64,000 nt of DNA from Forficula auricularia (Eukaryota; Arthropoda; Insecta; Dermaptera; Forficulidae). The position numbers were made by a program, and so were the translations under genes. Of the stretch, positions 11,376 to 22,166 are shown piece after piece. The notes beneath the pieces were generated by a model. It was not told where the DNA came from and searched no databases. It saw only the letters and a list, made by a program, of their open reading frames with translations. Position 1 is the first letter of the stretch; each line of letters begins with the position of its first letter. The stretch is from positions 6,618,832 through 6,682,831 of the forward strand of contig JALMQS010000075.1 of assembly GCA_024734495.1 (NCBI GenBank). Reading direction: 5' to 3'.

Positions 11376-12469
11376 TCAATTTTGGACAGCTAATACTTCA
11401 ATCCCTAGACGCCGCCCGCCAGGGCACCCCGCCCGGGCCTCCGGCACGCCTGTCCCAGCTAGCTTAATATATATCTCATCATCATCGACCATACAGTATC
11501 AACACAAGTGTAACGCAAAAAGCAAATTTTATCGCATCGGCTCGTGATAATAAAATAAAATTTTGATACGAAATATCGTAGCATACCACTTTAATTTATG
11601 CTTACCAAAAAACAGGTCTAACAATTAATTTTTCAATATTTTTTACAAATTATCCGTAGGTGATATTTTTATTATAAATTTTGGATATTTTATTTATAAA
11701 AAGAAAAAAAAACTAATCTGAAATGGTTTAGTTTAAAATTTCCTAAGTTCATTTTACCCGAAAATTCTCATTAATAATCTCTTAATTAAAAAAGGAAAGT
11801 TTCAACCTTTTTGCTTAATCCCCCTAGGGAACATTGTTACAATTTACATGGATTAATTTGTTAACCAAAATATTAAACATTAAGTACTTAAGGTAGAAAA
11901 CTTTTTAAATTAAATTTTATTTTACTTAAAAATTAAAAGACAAAAAAAACGCTTAAAAAACGCTTAAAACAAAAAAAGGAATCGATTTCAAAAATGAAAG
12001 TAAAAAAAAAAGTTTAATTATTTTGTTTTTAATGAACAATGATATTTCTATTATTTTATTAAAATAATCAATGTACCTACCTAGCAGATTTCAAAAAAAT
12101 AAAGTAAAAATATTTCTGGGAGACGACCAGGACTTTTTTGTTTATAGGTATAAACGTTTTATTTGAGAAAATTTTAGATTGATATTGATAGATCAATAAA
12201 GTACATTCTAAACATTATTTGAAAAATTAGTTTGATAGTATTATCGGACCATATTTATAAGGTACAATATATTTGACTAAAGTTTTCAACATGTCCTCAG
12301 CTAAGCCCCTAAGAGATAGGCAACTGAATACACACGCATTTACAAATCCATACTTAAACCATTACGAGCTGCTCCAGGCGTGCTCGGCACGCCCTCTAAA
12401 GCTCGGCCCTCCGTGCGGGTGGCCCTAACGGGCAGCGTCTCGGCGTGTGATTATTAGGTCTGTAATATA

Positions 12470-13300
12470 TATTTGTAATATTTTGCCCCCTCTTTCGCCC
12501 CCACGCACAGATTTTGGCTATCGATTTTTACAGCATACATGTTATATAGTCTTAAAAACTAACATTACAAAATTTGATCTATATCGAAGAGAGTATTAAT
12601 TTTTTGCCCCCACTTACATTTTGGGAGGTTGAAATTATTTTTTAGATATTTGCAAATAAATAATCCACAGATTTCTAAGGAGTAAATATACAAAAAAGCT
12701 AAAAATTTCTATATTCTCCCCCCCCCCCACCCCTTTCGCCCCATACAGTCAATTTTGATAGTTGATTTTTACAGGAATAGTTTCTTAAAGTAATAAAGAA
12801 TAACTCTACAAAATTTGATCAAGATCGGAGAGAGTTTTAATTTTGCCCCCAATCACATTTTTGATAGTTGAGGGGAGGGGTCGGATTACAAAAAATCTTG
12901 AAATTATTTTTTAGATATTTGCAAATAAATAATCCACAGTTTTCTAAAGAGTAAATGTACTAAAAAGCTAACAATTTCTATATTCCCCCCCCCTTTCGCC
13001 CCCATACAGTCAATTTTTGATAGTTGATTTTTACAGGAATAGTTTCTTAAAGTAATAAAGAATAACTCTACAAAATTTGATCAAGATAGGAGAGAGTTTT
13101 AATTTTTGCCCCCACTCACATTTTGGATAGTTGGGAGTCGAATTTCAAAAAATCCTGAAATTTTTTTTAGATATTTGTATTTAGAATTTTATTAAGTAAA
13201 AATCAAGTAGATATCTTATCGTTCTTAATTGAAAATGCACAATTAGTTTAAACACATTGCAAAGATATTTTGCTCCTTTTGACCCCTTTAGGGTCGAATT
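12470..13300. repeat. Tandem repeat of about 240-260 bp, roughly three units
   Basis: TTTCGCCCC recurs at 12493, 12734 and 12994, each time followed by a CAG and GTTGATTTTTACAG-type sequence, ACAAAATTTGATC, GAGAGAGTTTTAATTTT and AGATATTTGCAAATAAATAA. Poly(C) tracts separate the units. It lies inside the 2.4-kb element. Confidence 0.8.
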
Positions 13301-13427
13301 TCAAAAAATCCTGAAATTAGTTTTTAGATATTTTAATTTAGTATTTTTATAAGTAAAAAGCAAGTAGATATTTTGAGTGAGTGAGTGAGTGAGTGTATCG
13401 GGCAAAGAATTTTATATATATAGATAA

Positions 13428-14339
13428 TACATAAAACATTTTTTATCGATTTATGACCTTCATCTTATTAGTATTTATTTATTTACTTCGCATCTTCATA
13501 GAGTATATGGTTTGACTCAAGGAACCACCTCCACTATTGGCTACTTAACTAGCAAAAAATCGTTTTATGCATTGTTATAGATTTGAAAAAAGCGAAATAT
13601 GTACTTTCGATAAGCTAGAAAACAAAAACTTCGCACAAAGGTGTATTAAATAAAACTTGAGTGCCGCATTTGCTACAACTACTCAACAGTAGGTACCTAT
13701 ATAAAACGATTTTTCTGATTCTCTTAATTTTTGAACGAGAACCCCTCTGAAGCTTAAAAGTCCATTTAATTATTGTTTGGAAATATTTGGAAATGTAAAT
13801 ATTTTTGCACTTCATTTTTCTTTCTTAAGTTATTTGAGTATTTGAAATCAAGATAGTACCTAAGTAATACAGGCAGGGAGACAGAATTATAGAATGAACA
13901 TGGAAAAAATTATTTAATTTGTCAAACTGTCTGTTAGTTCGTTACAAAATTTCACAAGTAGTATTTTACTATTGAGATTACAAGGTGATTAGATTTTGGA
14001 TGAACCCAAAATTAAGGGGGGGGGTGTTCTTAAAAAAATAATCTTGATAAACTTAAAATAAACTCTAATGGTTTTTATATTTAATTGACTAACTGACTAG
14101 CGGACCGAATCTTGAAAAATTTGAACTTTTTCCTCCATTTTTTTTCTGATTTTTCTGTATTTATTTTTAATGAAGATCTGAACCTAGAAATCTTAAAATC
14201 TAGGCTTTGATATCGACTTGTCATCGGGTTTGCAAACAAATTGAATTTTTTGAAAAAATTTAAAAGCTACCCATCGACTTAATAGTGATTAGTCTACCAA
14301 GTAAATATTATAAAAAATAAAATAAATAAATAATTTATC
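13428..14339. other. No recognisable gene
   Basis: AT-rich sequence with short homopolymers, including G9 near 14019. I see no supportable gene or terminal repeat. Confidence 0.35.
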
Positions 14340-14988
14340 AGAATAATTAAAATAAGCTGACGTGTTCTGATGTGGCCATCCACTTGAATTTACCATACAA
14401 CCTGGCCATAGGGGCACACTGATTATGTATACAAAATTTGGTTGAGTTTGGTAAATGGCCAAGATTTTCATTTTTTGACCCTCCACCCCCCCCCATTTTG
14501 GGCAGTTAGTTTTTGCATTTTTAGACTTCTGGGGGTCCACTGATTATGTATACAAAATTTGGTTGAGTTTGCTCAAACGACCTAGATTTTTATTTTTTAC
14601 CCCCCCCCCTTCCCCCCTTAATTTTGGGTCGATATGCACCAAAATCTAATCAGCTCTTAATCTCTAATTCACCAAAACTAGGTGTTTAAATTTGGTTTCG
14701 ATATTCACACTAGTTTATGAGCTAGCTCGCCCACAAAAATTTGGTAACGCACCAACTAACAGACAGACTAACAGACATTTTGACAAAACAATTATTATCC
14801 CAAAAAATATCATTTTTTCGATGTTCACTTATTAGAGCTTTTTTGTAGAGGCGAAATGCCATGGTTTTGCTCAATTTTTTTAATCAAAGTAGTTTCAGCC
14901 GTTTTTGAGATATTTTGAAAAAAATAAAGAAAAAAACACTTTTTTTTCATGCACGATTACCATACCCTGTATGGTAAAGTAAAAAAAA
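14340..14988 (-). repeat. Z repeat, copy 3 (near full length)
   Basis: It runs in inverse from ACTTTACCATACAGGGTATG (about 14988) to the far end at GGTAAATTCAAGTGGATGGC then CACATCAGAACACGTCAG (about 14340). It contains two copies of the internal block ACAAAATTTGGTTGAGTTTG. Confidence 0.8.
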
Positions 14989-15094
14989 TGATTACCACTA
15001 TAATTATTATCTGGAAAATTTTTTAATAATTATTAGATTATTACAAATGTCGATAAATAAATGAAATAATTTTGGTAACTTATTTCATTTGCAG

Positions 15095-15214
15095 AATCGA
15101 AATTCAAAGAAATAGATAATTCGGCCGAGCGACTTTTTATCTCTTAACAAGCGAGCGATGAGTACTCAGATCAGCCGTCTTCTGCCTCATGGTAAATATC
15201 ACCGCGCTAAGCAA
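15095..15214 (+). other. Candidate exon (non-coding or 5' UTR)
   Basis: The 120-bp segment is richer in G+C than its flanks, is preceded by TATTTCATTTGCAG and followed by the consensus donor GTAAGT. It holds an ATG at 15158 that stays open to the end of the segment but would meet a stop soon after splicing to the next candidate exon. If real, it is more likely untranslated than coding. No family is recognised. Confidence 0.3.
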
Positions 15215-15297
15215 GTAAGTTATTTCTCTATCACTAATTAATATTATTAATTATATATTTATATTAATTATTAAAATATTACATTTTATCATTCCAG

Positions 15298-15397
15298 AAT
15301 TGTTCGCGTTCGTTTCGAGTGTTATAATAGTGCTTAGACAAATCAAGTGGTCAAACCTCGCTTTCTACAACTACAAATCTCCCATCGCTGGGGTAAG
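15298..15397 (+). other. Candidate exon 2
   Basis: It is preceded by TATCATTCCAG and followed by two overlapping donors, GGG|GTAAGG (after 15392) and AAG|GTAAGA (after 15397). Only the second forward frame is open across it. With the AAG|GTAAGA donor that frame joins in phase to the open frame of the candidate exon at 52836-52889, encoding about 51 uninterrupted residues. The intervening 37 kb would be one transposon-filled intron. No domain is recognised and there is no start codon. Confidence 0.3.
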
Positions 15398-15505
15398 GTA
15401 AGATTTTCAACTTTTTTTTTTTTAAATATATAGGCATTATCTCTCCTTTCAAAGAATATATTTTTATAAAGTTTTTGTGCCGTGGGTAGCATAATTTTTA
15501 TATAT

Positions 15506-15570
15506 TGAAGGAGACAATAAAAGAATGTGTCTTCTGCTGGAATTATAAATTTTATTTATTTATAACGATT
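15506..15570. repeat. Half copy of the GGAGACAA foldback
   Basis: ATTGAAGGAGACAATAAAAG and TCTTCTGCTGGAATTATAAA are identical in layout to the left arm at 36955. The mirror arm is missing and Z copy 4 follows directly. Confidence 0.6.
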
Positions 15571-15687
15571 ATTACTTTACCATATAGGATCTGGTCAAGT
15601 ATTGTATCCGTCAAAAAAATGTTGTTGCTTCGTTTTTTCGAGATATTTAAAAAAGGTCTTAAACTAATTTGATTTTTTTTATTTGGT

Positions 15688-16119
15688 ATGCTCATTTACA
15701 ATCAGCTTATAAAAATACATTTAGCTAATAGAATGCTTGTCGAGTTGGAGTACTTGTACTCCAGCTCGGCGGGCAATAGAAACCCAGACATCGTGGCAAA
15801 GGAATCGTCGGGGGTGGTGTGGGTTTTAGACGTCCAGATCGTCTCCGCGCTTGCAGGACTGGGTGTTGCCCACCGAAACAAAACAGAAAAATATAGGGGC
15901 AAATCCAGTCTGGTGGACAATATTGCGGAGCGATTTGGCGTGGGGGCGGGCTCGGTCAGGGTCGAGGCTATCACACTCTCGTGGAAGGGAGTGTGGTGGC
16001 ATAAAGCGGTGGACCCCCTCATCGCCCTGGATATATCCCAAAAAACAATAAACAATTTGACATATAGGGCGATGAGGGGATCTCTCCTTAATTTTTACAC
16101 TTTCAGCAGAAGAACATAG
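15688..16119 (+). pseudogene. C-terminal restriction-like endonuclease domain of an R2-like LINE
   Basis: The 143 codons end at TAG with no interruption. The frame contains NPDIVAKESSGVVWVLDVQI, the PD...D core of the restriction-like endonuclease (RLE) of R2/NeSL-type LINEs, with the catalytic Asp in PD and in LDV. It is followed by SVRVEAITLSWKGVW and, at the extreme C-terminus, RAMRGSLLNFYTFSRRT, a typical end for this family. The zinc knuckle and the whole reverse transcriptase are missing upstream because of 5' truncation. Base composition is about 50% GC, far above the flanks, consistent with recent arrival. The ATG at 15688 is the first in frame, not a native start. Confidence 0.8.
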
Positions 16120-16260
16120 AGCGGGTGGCAAATGATTATTAATTGTAAATACAAACAAAAAAAAAAAAAAAAGAAATGTGAAATGTGATTCAGGATTAAT
16201 CCTGGCTCTCTCAGCCACCCGCTCTGAATCTGAATTTATTTGTTCTAAAGCTGAAAGTGT
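16094..16260 (+). other. LINE 3' UTR inverted repeat
   Basis: GAGCGGGTGGC (16118-16128) pairs with GCCACCCGCTC (about 16213-16223), and outside it ACACTTTCAGC pairs with GCTGAAAGTGT (about 16250-16260). This can form a long two-step stem at the 3' end of the LINE transcript. RLE-type LINEs are known to bind structured 3' UTRs for target-primed reverse transcription; that this stem does so is inference. Confidence 0.55.
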
Positions 16261-16490
16261 GAAGTTTGTATAATGAACTTGATCTTTGTAAGAGGCAGCC
16301 CGCTCCTCGGAGGCCCAATAAACTAATTAAATATGTTAACAATTGAGTAGAATAAAAAGAAAAGAATTCACATGAGGGGGAACTCATCCATTGATGGTTT
16401 CCCTAAATACTAAAAAAAAAATTAATCGAAACCATGGTGTTTTAGTATACAAGAAAGCCTTAAAGAGTGAAAATCGAAAAAATTAATTGC

Positions 16491-18060
16491 TAATTGGATC
16501 TTTTAAATAATTAAATGTTTAATCTAAAATATCAAATTAGCTGAAACTTAATACCAACAGGTTTATTATTTAAAAAGATATATGTAATTATTTGTTTAGA
16601 GTATCGAAATGGGGGGGGGGGGGGGGTAAAATATAAACTATCAATTAAAATACTAAAATTACTAGGTAGGTTTCACAAAAACCTACATATTAATTATTTT
16701 TAATTTTATTAAATATGTTCAACTCGAACCTACACCATTCTCCCGGAACAAAATTGGTATCAATCCTAGAAACCTTGATTGATTTGTACCAAATAATCTT
16801 TATCTAATGAGGTCAGGTAGCCATCAAGTCAATACTTTTAACTAAATTTGTTATTTTAAAGCAAATTAAGTATTTAAAGAAGCTATTAAAAATGAGTTCT
16901 TCTTCATTTGGGCCTTCTTCTGCAATTAATATATAAAGAGTTAAATAGAATTTGCAGAATTGTACTTGTATAATTTCAAGTTGCTACAAAATAATGAGTT
17001 AAGATATAATATGGATTCTGGCTTTGAAGAATTCTATTAAAAGTTTAAAATTAATCACAGGAAATAAATCTAATAAAATCTGTATTTAATTTGAAAGATT
17101 CCGAAAATACAAAAGTAGAAAAAAAGCATTAAATTCTCTAAACGTCATAAGGATAAATTAATAGATAAATATATTGTGTTAGAAAAATGTATTGTTTTTA
17201 ATTTATAAAAAATTTAGAAAGATGATAGATTAACGAAATACCGGACACAATTTCAAATGATGTGATTCATCTCGGTCTATTTAGAAAAATCGACGATCAA
17301 AAATTGGCCCAATTCAGACCAAAAATGTTCATATTTTTAACTTTTTATTTTTTCCCAGCCACATCCCTCATTTCTCTTTTGTCCTCTTTTAGTTTTACCA
17401 CTGGTACACTTTATATTTTGTTTTGTTAAAAAAAAAAAAAAAAAGAAATAAAGTAAAAAAATAGTATAATAAATTAAAAATAAAATTAGAGATCCAGTTT
17501 CCCAGCAGTGGAGCTAAATGCGTGATTCGACCAGGTTAATGATCCTCATCGGATGATTCATAGTACCAAGCGAATTCCACTCTTCGGGAACAAATCGCGA
17601 ATATACCTACCTATATATAATCTTAATATAAAATTAATTCGAATTTCAATTTTAATTATAAATTTGTTTTTGCATTGATCAAGTGCTGACTAAAAGAAAT
17701 TAAACGTTAATTTTAGAAAAATGTATTTATCATGACCGCTTATATAATATCCTACTTTGTTATATTTTATTTCTATTTGCCATTAAACATTTAGTTATTT
17801 TATAAAATATTAATTAATACAGCCAAATAAATTATGACGTCGATTATTTTTGAGGGTTGAAACTGGATGGAAAATTAGAAATAATACGCAACATATCGAA
17901 ATGAAAGACAAATTTATTTAACTAATTGTAGAATGTTTTTTATGATTCCGTAGTTCTACCATCAGAACACTTAAAAACAAAAGCTTAATAAGATGACGAA
18001 TTAGTGTAAAAATTAAAAAAACTTACAAAATAAGATTAAAAAAAAAATTCAATAATTTTA
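16491..18060. other. AT-rich sequence without supported features
   Basis: It contains a G15 homopolymer (about 16612-16626) and A-runs. No open frame of interest is visible, and I found no terminal repeats. Confidence 0.35.
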
Positions 18061-18403
18061 AAATTTCGAGTCTCATTAGGTATTAAATAGCAATATTTGA
18101 AATCAAAATATTTTGTTGACTTAATCAAAAACAGCTTCCTCTTTGATTTTAAAATTACCATTTGTTTTTACTCAATTATAACTCGAGTTATATCTAAAAA
18201 AACTAAAACTACGTGATTTTAAACGATAATAAACATAAATAAAAACAACTTTTTATTCTTTTAGCTAAAACTTTTCTTTTAGCTAATTGAGCTAAAAACA
18301 AGTGGTAATTTGAAAATCAAAGAGAGAAGCTGTTTTCTATTACGTCAAAAAATATTTTGATGTCAAATATTCTTGTTTAATATCTAATGGGATTCGAAAA
18401 TAG
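18061..18403. repeat. Foldback, family I, copy 1
   Basis: TTTCGAGTCTCATTAGGTAT (from 18064) mirrors TATCTAATGGGATTCGAAAA (to 18400), and ACAGCTTCCTCTTTGATTTT mirrors AAAATCAAAGAGAGAAGCTG. A second copy is at 50382-50749. Confidence 0.8.
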
Positions 18404-18589
18404 GTCAAAATGGCCTTTTTTCGTCATTTTGATTGATAATATCTCAAAACTCTGACGTGTTGTAAAAAATCGGGGAATTACATGATAATCAGCGTATAAA
18501 ACTCTACTAGAATCCATTGTTAGGTTTATGAAGATAAATTTTTGTTTAATTTTTGTCGAGCATTGTTATTAGAGTAAAATAATCTGGAT

Positions 18590-19059
18590 ATACAGAGTGG
18601 GCCATCTACATGTGACCCATTTGTTTCTGAAATAAAAATTTAAAGAAAAATGAATCGATTTTTTCTTTGTATTAGGCATTTAGTTTGGTCTAAGGAAATA
18701 CATGTCAGCTGCTTTTCGAATATGATTTGGTTCAGGTGATCTCCTTTTGCTCTGACGACAATGATGGGTCACCTTTTGGACCACAGGAAGGCTTTTCGTG
18801 GATTAATTGTGGGTTTTCATTGGAGTAGTAGCGGCATTTTTGTTTGTATACCGCTCCTTGAAAATCCCGAAAAAACGAGCCCATTATGTCGTCATAGCAA
18901 AAGGCGATCACCTGAACCAAATCATATTCGAAAAGTAGCTGATATGTATTTCCTTAGACCAAAATAAATGCCTAATGCAAAGAAAAAATCGATTCGTTTT
19001 TCTTTAAACTTTTATTTCAGAAACAAATAGGTCACATATAGGTGGGCTCCACCCTGTAT
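18590..19059. mobile_element. Foldback MITE with ATACAGRGTGG ends
   Basis: The arms are about 180 bp (18590-18770 and 18882-19059) with a loop of about 110 bp. The outer ends are ATACAGAGTGGGCC and GGGCTCCACCCTGTAT; CACCCTGTAT also occurs beside the mariner-like remnant (about 38058). It is non-coding, and the two opposed open frames inside are mirror artefacts of the arms. Confidence 0.75.
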
Positions 19060-19434
19060 GTAATTCTAAAAGTGGAAAAATAACGTTTTATAATAATACA
19101 GAAGAACTAATTGATAAGTGATGGATTATTTTTACTTGCCCTTAAAAGTAGTCAAAGTAATGATAGACAGACTGACCTCTCTGTATTGAATATCAAATGA
19201 AAAAAATCTAATGTTAAATTTGAAAAATTATATTATGCGGTTATGAATGAATTTTGCGAAGAATAAAATAAAACAATTAAATATTCCAGCGCCTCCCAAT
19301 CGATCGCAGACCCCAAAGATCGAAAATAATTTTCTTTCACCCGGGGCGCGACACAACGAGGCCGTGTAAAGACAATTAATAACAAAATTTAAATTTAGGG
19401 AACGAAGAAAAGTTTATTTTTATTACAGACAAAA

Positions 19435-19529
19435 GGATCAGCCGGGGCTCGAACCCGGGATCTTTGCATGTGTACTGCAATGCTTTGTCATAAGAGTTTT
19501 AACTCCCATATCCACTAAGCTACTGATCC
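19435..19529 (-). tRNA. tRNA-like gene, inverted copy
   Basis: Same 95-nt sequence as the four forward copies, on the minus strand, with the 7-bp acceptor GGATCAG/CTGATCC intact. See 19950-20044 for structure. Confidence 0.5.
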
Positions 19530-19949
19530 CTGATCCCAAACTAATACCTTTTGTCTATATGAATTATGGAATTTCTTTTAATCCTCTCCTCGTTCATTTT
19601 TCGCAGCCTAGGCCTTGATTCATTAATTAAACAATTAAATATTCAGCGCCTCCCAATCGATCACAGACCTCAAAGATCGAAAATAATTTTCTCTTCACCG
19701 GTGCGCAACCACTAACGAGGCTGTGTAAAGACAATTAATAACAAATTTAAATTTAGGAACGAAGAAAAGTTTATTTTTTATTACAGACTTAATTTTTCGA
19801 TCTTTGGGGTCTGCGATCGATTGGGAGGCGCTTGGAATATTTAATTGTTTAATTAATGAATCAAGGCCTAGGCTGCGAAAAATGAACGAGGAGAGGATTA
19901 AAAGAAATTCCATAATTCATATAGACAAAAGGTATTAGTTTGGGATCAG

Positions 19950-20044
19950 GGATCAGTAGCTTAGTGGATATGGGAGTTAAAACTCTTATGACAAAGCATT
20001 GCAGTACACATGCAAAGATCCCGGGTTCGAGCCCCGGCTGATCC
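19950..20044 (+). tRNA. tRNA-like gene with enlarged D-loop, copy 1
   Basis: The 95 nt fold as a cloverleaf. The acceptor is GGATCAG/CTGATCC (7 bp, perfect), the linker is TA, the D-stem is GCTT/AAGC, the anticodon stem is TTGCA/TGCAA with 7-nt loop GTACACA, the variable loop is AGATC, and the T-arm is CCGGG-TTCGAGC-CCCGG. The internal Pol III boxes fit (A: TAGCTTAGTGGA; B: GGTTCGAGCCC) and TTTT follows immediately at 20045. The odd part is the D-loop: 31 nt instead of 8-12, with its own hairpin GAGTTAAAACTC. Loop position 33 is T; positions 34-36 read ACA, which would be an unusual Cys (UGU) anticodon. I therefore call a tRNA-like Pol III unit, not an assigned isoacceptor. A tRNA-derived SINE head is the alternative. 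Confidence 0.55.
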
Positions 20045-20309
20045 TTTTGTCTGTAATAAAAATAAACTTTTCTTCGTTCCCTAAATTTAAATTTGTTATT
20101 AATTGTCTTTACACGGCCTCGTTGTGGTCGCGCCCCGGGTGAAGAGAAAATTATTTTCGATCTTTGGGGTCTGCGATCGATTGGGAGGCGCTGGAATATT
20201 TAATTGTTTAATTAATGAATCAAGGCCTAGGCTGCGAAAAATGAACGAGGAGAGGATTAAAAAGAAATTCCATAATTCATATAGACAAAAGGTATTAGTT
20301 TGGGATCAG

Positions 20310-20404
20310 GGATCAGTAGCTTAGTGGATATGGGAGTTAAAACTCTTATGACAAAGCATTGCAGTACACATGCAAAGATCCCGGGTTCGAGCCCCGGCTG
20401 ATCC
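20310..20404 (+). tRNA. tRNA-like gene, copy 2
   Basis: Identical to the copy at 19950, displaced by exactly 360 bp, with the same TTTT terminator. Confidence 0.55.
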
Positions 20405-20669
20405 TTTTGTCTGTAATAAAAATAAACTTTTCTTCGTTCCCTAAATTTAAATTTGTTATTAATTGTCTTTACACGGCCTCGTTGTGGTCGCGCCCCGGGT
20501 GAAGAGAAAATTATTTTCGATCTTTGGGGTCTGCGATCGATTGGGAGGCGCTGGAATATTTAATTGTTTAATTAATGAATCAAGGCCTAGGCTGCGAAAA
20601 ATGAACGAGGAGAGGATTAAAAAGAAATTCCATAATTCATATAGACAAAAGGTATTAGTTTGGGATCAG

Positions 20670-20764
20670 GGATCAGTAGCTTAGTGGATATGGGAGTTAA
20701 AACTCTTATGACAAAGCATTGCAGTACACATGCAAAGATCCCGGGTTCGAGCCCCGGCTGATCC
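20670..20764 (+). tRNA. tRNA-like gene, copy 3
   Basis: Identical to the other forward copies, with the same upstream GGGATCAG duplication and TTTT terminator. Confidence 0.55.
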
Positions 20765-21029
20765 TTTTGTCTGTAATAAAAATAAACTTTTCTTCGTTCC
20801 CTAAATTTAAATTTGTTATTAATTGTCTTTACACGGCCTCGTTGTGGTCGCGCCCCGGGTGAAGAGAAAATTATTTTCGATCTTTGGGGTCTGCGATCGA
20901 TTGGGAGGCGCTGGAATATTTAATTGTTTAATTAATGAATCAAGGCCTAGGCTGCGAAAAATGAACGAGGAGAGGATTAAAAAGAAATTCCATAATTCAT
21001 ATAGACAAAAGGTATTAGTTTGGGATCAG

Positions 21030-21124
21030 GGATCAGTAGCTTAGTGGATATGGGAGTTAAAACTCTTATGACAAAGCATTGCAGTACACATGCAAAGATC
21101 CCGGGTTCGAGCCCCGGCTGATCC
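21030..21124 (+). tRNA. tRNA-like gene, copy 4
   Basis: Last forward copy. The unit continues to about 21178, where the array breaks into unrelated sequence. Confidence 0.55.
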
Positions 21125-21199
21125 TTTTGTCTGTAATAAAAATAAACTTTTCTTCGTTCCCTAAATTTAAATTTGTTAATAAAATAAAATTTTCAAAAA

Positions 21200-21262
21200 T
21201 GAAGGGTCCTTTTTTGGACAGCATCCTCTGGCTGAAAAGTCATTGCCCGCCCCTGATACAAT
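21200..21262 (-). repeat. Fragment of the 36.2-kb MITE end
   Basis: In inverse it reads CAGGGGCGGGCAATGACTTT followed by GAGGATGCTGTCC, matching the left end of the element at 36214. Confidence 0.45.
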
Positions 21263-21542
21263 TATAATACCTATATAGTTTTAATTGTTTTATTTTCTAA
21301 TTATACCTAGTACATATAAATATAATTAAATAAATTGTATACAGATCTAAGTCCATGATTAATCAAAGAAGATAATTTTCGTAATAAAATATATTACATA
21401 TTTCCCATTTTAATATTATCTCAAGCTTATTTGTAATTTGATTTTAGGTACCTATTTTTCTATTAATTTACCATTCCTATTCATTCTGGGATGCATAACA
21501 TGTTCTTGCTAGATTCACATATATATATATATATATATATAT

Positions 21543-22166
21543 ACTGCCTTGTGTGAGTGAGGGGAGGAGTCAGAAATTAAATCCTGTGACTTAAACTCCA
21601 CACTCCCTGAGATGGAAATCAATGAATCAGCCTTTCCTATAAGAAAATCTTAAATCTCTCCTAATTCTATTGCTATAAGCAAGCTATGACTTATATATTG
21701 AGATTTCTTAGAAATGGATTATTCCAAAGATTCCCGAATCATCTTTATTTATTCCTTTTTTGTATTATTTCTATTTTAATAGTGTCTCACCGAGAACAAT
21801 ATTTATTCGACTAAAACTTGTTTGGACTTGTCTTTGACATGCTTGAACTGGAAGATACACCAGGCAGGGACTTCAATAAACCTTCTATCGGTGCCCTTTT
21901 CGGAAAATAATTCATATTAATTGCCCCTTGAAACTAGGCAACCATTTTATTTCATTTCAAGAACCAATATACAAACTTTTCAAAAACAAAAAAATATTTT
22001 TTATAGAAATATTTGAAATAACGGATAATAATTTGATAATTTAAAGATCCTCCTGATATTTTGAAGTCGATATTTATGAAAATACTCTAAAAGTTTGAGG
22101 GATGATGATGAGAATTTTAGGGATGCGCCGCATCTACAACATCCATGGACCACACGCCACTAATAT
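21543..22166 (+). mobile_element. Non-autonomous DNA element, copy 1 (left end lost)
   Basis: It is collinear with 36400-36906: CAGAAATTAAATCCTGTGAC, CTATAAGAAAATCTTAAAT, CCAGGCAGGGACTTCAA, ACGGATAATAATTTGA, and the right end GGGATGCGCCGCATC ... CATGGACCACACGCCACTAA. It starts directly after an (AT)n tract. Confidence 0.75.

Larger units (their letters stand above)
10992..13427. mobile_element. 2.4-kb non-autonomous element with TATCTATATATATAAA ends
   Basis: TATCTATATATATAAATTT (about 10992-11010) and its inverse AATTTTATATATATAGATA (about 13409-13427) bound the element. The left end leads into GTTTGTTTGTCTGTCTGTTT and the right end follows a GTGA tetranucleotide run (13377-13396). GC-rich blocks at 11405-11460 and 12365-12450 are in inverted orientation to each other, and a related block lies at 26925-26985. 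No intact open frame is visible. Confidence 0.5.
15682..16410 (+). mobile_element. R2-like LINE, 5'-truncated 3' end
   Basis: It comprises the ORF 3' end (15688-16119), an A-rich run (16158-16172), a structured 3' UTR and a terminal A-run (16411-16420) at the junction with Z copy 4. The insertion site is a dispersed repeat, not 28S rDNA, so this lineage is not rDNA-specific or the copy is a stray insertion. Confidence 0.75.
15573..16490 (+). repeat. Z repeat, copy 4, split by a LINE
   Basis: The 5' part is 15573-15680 (ACTTTACCATATAGGATCTG ... AACTAATTTGATTTTTT). The continuation ATCGAAACCATGGTGTTTTA starts at about 16413. The 730 bp between them is an R2-like LINE end. Confidence 0.75.
19272..21178. 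repeat. 360-bp tandem array with an inverted head
   Basis: From 19789 to 21178 there are just under four direct units with an exact 360-bp period; units starting at 20161, 20521 and 20881 are identical as printed. Unit 1 differs by single-base indels. To the left, 19272-19788 holds one full unit and a partial unit in the opposite orientation, so the array is head-to-head at about 19788. Each full unit carries one tRNA-like gene, preceded by a constant block with GGTATTAGTTTGGGATCAG and followed by TTTTG. Confidence 0.95.

Noticed and set aside
13500..13690. LINE reverse transcriptase fragment
   Set aside because: A loose resemblance to an RT N-terminal block required several frame changes and stop read-throughs; not supportable.
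15702..16218. Minus-strand open frames of 117 and 130 codons
   Set aside because: They are shadows of the GC-rich R2-like ORF on the plus strand, which has clear domain motifs and the expected stop and 3' UTR.
18732..18967. Opposed open frames of 62 and 68 codons
   Set aside because: They lie in the arms and loop of a foldback MITE and mirror each other.
20103..21044. Three identical 73-residue open frames (MSLHGLVVV...) as a gene family
   Set aside because: They are the same non-coding 360-bp tandem unit read three times; the frame runs into the tRNA-like gene and the first unit does not keep it.
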